Shown piece by piece: positions 6,095-8,110 of a stretch of 8,110 bases of DNA. Made by a program: the position numbers and the translations under genes. Below the pieces are notes generated by a model, which saw only the letters and a list, made by a program, of their open reading frames with translations, searched no databases and was not told where the DNA came from. The stretch lies in contig CANPET010000065.1 in assembly GCA_947573465.1 (NCBI GenBank), forward strand, positions 1 through 8,110, in the 5' to 3' direction. How positions within the stretch are numbered: the stretch's first letter is position 1; every line of letters starts with the position of its first letter. Origin of the DNA: an uncultured Eubacterium sp. Its GTDB lineage: Bacteria > Bacillota > Clostridia > Lachnospirales > Lachnospiraceae.

Positions 6095-7267
6095 CTACAA
6101 ACAGACTCTCAGTATATTTATCATCTCATCTACATTTTCTTTTGTAATTACAAGCGGAGGCAGCATTCTCAGCACATTGCCACCTGCCGAAATGACAAGC
6201 AGTCCTCTTTCTATTGCCTTATCAATTGTCTCCCGCACCGGTGTTGTAAGAACAAGTCCCTGCATCAGACCTTTTCCACGTCTTACCGTCACATTGTCAA
6301 ATTCTTCTACAATTTTCTCAAGTTGCTCTTCAAAGTATGTTCCTACTTCCTGTACATTTTCCAGAATATTGTTTTTCTCGAAAATATCCAAGACCGTTCC
6401 CACTGCTGCTGTTACCAAAGGATTTCCACCATATGTCGTTCCATGGTCTCCCGGCACCAGTGAATCACAGCACTTCTCTCCTGCAATAAATGCACCAACC
6501 GGCACACCACAGCCCAGGGCTTTTGCAGATGCAATAATATCCGGTTTCACATCGTAGTTCTGGAATGCGAACATCTTTCCCGTACGTCCCATACCACACT
6601 GTATCTCATCACAAATCATCAGAATATCATTATCATCACAAATTCTTCTGATGCCTTCTATAAACTCTTTTTCTGCCGGATATATACCTCCTTCACCCTG
6701 TACCGGCTCTAATATAATGGCACAAGTATTTTCATTAACTAGAGCTTTCACACTTTCTAAATTATTATACTCAGCAAATTTAATTCCCTCTATCATTGGT
6801 CCAAAAGGCTTTTGATAATCAAGATTTCCTGTAAGTGCAAGAGAACCCATCGTTCTTCCATGGAAAGAATGACTCATAGCTATAACTTCATGACCTGTAT
6901 GACCATCTCTGTCATAGGCATAACGTTTTGCCATTTTCAACGCACCTTCAATTGCTTCTGCTCCACTATTTGTAAAAAATACTTTCTTTAATCCTGCTAC
7001 TTTTACTAATTTTTCTGCTGCATCAATAGACGGAGTGTTATAAAATAAATTAGATGTATGTGTCACCTTGTCAATCTGCCTCTTTAACGCTTCTGTATAT
7101 TCTTTATTTCCATATCCAAGACTATTTACTCCAATACCAGAGGCAAAATCAAGATACTTCTTTCCATTGACATCATATACATAAACACCTTCTGCCTTAT
7201 CGATCACCACCTGAAATCTGTTATAAGTATGAGCTAAATACTGCTCTGCCTTTTCCATATATTCCAT
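6095..7267 (-). CDS. argD: Acetylornithine aminotransferase
   Basis: This 390-residue cytoplasmic PLP-dependent class-III aminotransferase makes N-acetylornithine from N-acetylglutamate semialdehyde and glutamate, the fourth step of arginine biosynthesis. Visible hallmarks are the cofactor phosphate-binding SGAEA (101-105), SHSFHGRTMGSLALTG (132-147), EPVQGEGG (187-194), ICDEIQCGMGRTG with Asp220 that contacts the pyridine nitrogen, the Schiff-base Lys249 in ASAKALGCG, and TTYGGNPL (277-284). The length is normal for ArgD. Close relatives act on ornithine or GABA, but the neighbouring argB makes ArgD the best call; such enzymes sometimes also serve in lysine synthesis. I chose ATG 7267, preceded by GGGAGG at 7 bases; the in-frame ATG at 7282 overlaps that ribosome binding site and is unlikely. 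It follows argB by 61 bases without a terminator, so the two are probably co-transcribed. Confidence 0.94.
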   Translation of the reverse strand: MEYMEKAEQYLAHTYNRFQVVIDKAEGVYVYDVNGKKYLDFASGIGVNSLGYGNKEYTEALKRQIDKVTHTSNLFYNTPSIDAAEKLVKVAGLKKVFFTNSGAEAIEGALKMAKRYAYDRDGHTGHEVIAMSHSFHGRTMGSLALTGNLDYQKPFGPMIEGIKFAEYNNLESVKALVNENTCAIILEPVQGEGGIYPAEKEFIEGIRRICDDNDILMICDEIQCGMGRTGKMFAFQNYDVKPDIIASAKALGCGVPVGAFIAGEKCCDSLVPGDHGTTYGGNPLVTAAVGTVLDIFEKNNILENVQEVGTYFEEQLEKIVEEFDNVTVRRGKGLMQGLVLTTPVRETIDKAIERGLLVISAGGNVLRMLPPLVITKENVDEMINILRVCL

Positions 7268-7274
7268 ATTAAAA

Positions 7275-7280
7275 CCTCCC
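7275..7280 (-). promoter_or_regulatory. Ribosome binding site deciding the argD start
   Basis: GGGAGG on the minus strand lies 7 bases before the ATG at 7267. An in-frame ATG at 7282 is directly followed by this motif, so starting there would translate the ribosome binding site itself. Confidence 0.85.
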
Positions 7281-7328
7281 ATTTGTTCATTACTCTTTAC
7301 TCTGTTTTACTTTCCTGTTAAAACAAGC

Positions 7329-8110
7329 CTATTTCTTCATTTCTACATGTGTATAAAATTTTTCCTGTTCATCACCTAATATTGCTGTTCCTATACCTTT
7401 ATTTGTAAATATCTCAAGCAAAATACTATGTGGAATACGTCCATCTAAAATATGCACACGGGAAACTCCATTATTAATTGCCTCCATACAGTTTTTAATT
7501 TTCGGAAGCATTCCACCGGCAATAATTCCCTTATCAATCAAATCCTGTGCTTCTGAAACAGTCATTTCGGATATAACTGAACCTGTATCTTCAATATCCA
7601 TATACACACCTTCTGTGTCTGTTAAAAATGCAAGTTTTTCTGCTTTTACAGCCTCAGCAATGGCGCTGGCAGCATCATCTGCATTAATGTTATATCCGTG
7701 GAAGTCTTCATCTAATCCAATCGGACACACAATAGGTAAGAAATCTTTTTCCAATAAATCTAATAAAATATCTGTATTTACCGATGTAACCTCTCCTACA
7801 TATCCGATATCCTCTCCGGCAGAAAGTTTCTTTTTCACCGTTAAAAGGTTTCCATCTTTACCGCTGATACCAATGGCTCTGACACCTAACTGCTGTACAA
7901 TCTGAACCAGTTTTTTATTGACACTGTTTAATACCATTTCTGCTGCATCCAGCGTTTCTTCATTGGTCACACGAAGTCCGTTAATAAACTCTGTTTCCAT
8001 GCCAAGACGGTCAATATGTTTGCTGATAGCCTTTCCTCCACCATGAACAATGATTGGCTTAAATCCAACTAATTTCAATAATGTAATATCCTGTATGACA
8101 CTAGACATAA
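7329..8110 (-). CDS. argB: Acetylglutamate kinase, C-terminal part (5' end outside window)
   Basis: This amino-acid-kinase-family enzyme phosphorylates N-acetylglutamate with ATP, the second step of the acetylated arginine pathway. About 260 residues are visible and the frame stays open to the right edge. ArgB proteins are about 290-300 residues, and their N-terminal glycine-rich K-YGG segment, normally some 25 residues before QDI-LLK, is absent here. So the Met at 8108 is internal and roughly 40 residues lie outside. Counting from that Met: HGGG at 22-25 (binds substrate and phosphate), GLRVT at 44-48, NINADDAA at 140-147 (substrate and catalytic region), FLTDTEGVY at 161-169 (nucleotide side), and GGMLPK with Lys203 near ATP. 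Whether it has the N-terminal helix linked to arginine feedback inhibition cannot be seen. It leads into argD 61 bases later. Confidence 0.94.
   Translation of the reverse strand, partial: MSSVIQDITLLKLVGFKPIIVHGGGKAISKHIDRLGMETEFINGLRVTNEETLDAAEMVLNSVNKKLVQIVQQLGVRAIGISGKDGNLLTVKKKLSAGEDIGYVGEVTSVNTDILLDLLEKDFLPIVCPIGLDEDFHGYNINADDAASAIAEAVKAEKLAFLTDTEGVYMDIEDTGSVISEMTVSEAQDLIDKGIIAGGMLPKIKNCMEAINNGVSRVHILDGRIPHSILLEIFTNKGIGTAILGDEQEKFYTHVEMKK

Noticed and set aside
8106..8108. ATG at 8108 as the true argB start
   Set aside because: The N-terminal glycine-rich segment of acetylglutamate kinase would be missing, and the frame continues open to the window edge.

Overview
This is an AT-rich, densely packed stretch of bacterial chromosome in which every supportable gene lies on the minus strand, so genes are read from high to low coordinates. 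The mix of genes suggests a low-GC Firmicute of the class Clostridia, probably Lachnospiraceae-like: a clostridial-style arg cluster, a Na+/phosphate symporter with a PhoU tail, PhoP/PhoR- and WalR-type two-component genes, and strong AGGAGG-type ribosome binding sites. The taxonomic placement is an inference from gene content and style.

In transcription order the window opens with arginine biosynthesis: argB (N-acetylglutamate kinase, its 5' end beyond the right edge) and then argD (acetylornithine aminotransferase). A 138-base gap follows, carrying TTTACA repeats at 11-base spacing that resemble a Pho box. Next comes a phosphate block: a Na+/Pi cotransporter fused to a PhoU-like domain, a hairpin that probably terminates it, then a PhoB/PhoP-type response regulator and a PhoR-type sensor kinase whose start codon directly abuts the regulator's stop. 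A small DMT-family (YdcZ/DUF606) membrane protein follows.

A clear sigma-A-type promoter (TTGATA, 17 bases, TACAAT) then starts a second transcription unit: a ComEA-like lipoprotein with SLBB and helix-hairpin-helix domains, a WalR-like response regulator, and the N-terminal part of its partner sensor kinase, which runs off the left edge.

The coherent story is phosphate homeostasis. The PhoP/PhoR-like pair probably controls the neighbouring Na+/Pi transporter, which carries its own PhoU-like module. The second two-component system has no obvious target, but it appears to be co-transcribed with a putative surface DNA-binding lipoprotein. I saw no mobile elements, CRISPR arrays, RNA genes or broken genes, and nothing that qualifies as a clearly new system. 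The most interesting points are the candidate Pho boxes, the transporter-PhoU/PhoPR arrangement, and the ComEA lipoprotein heading a two-component operon.
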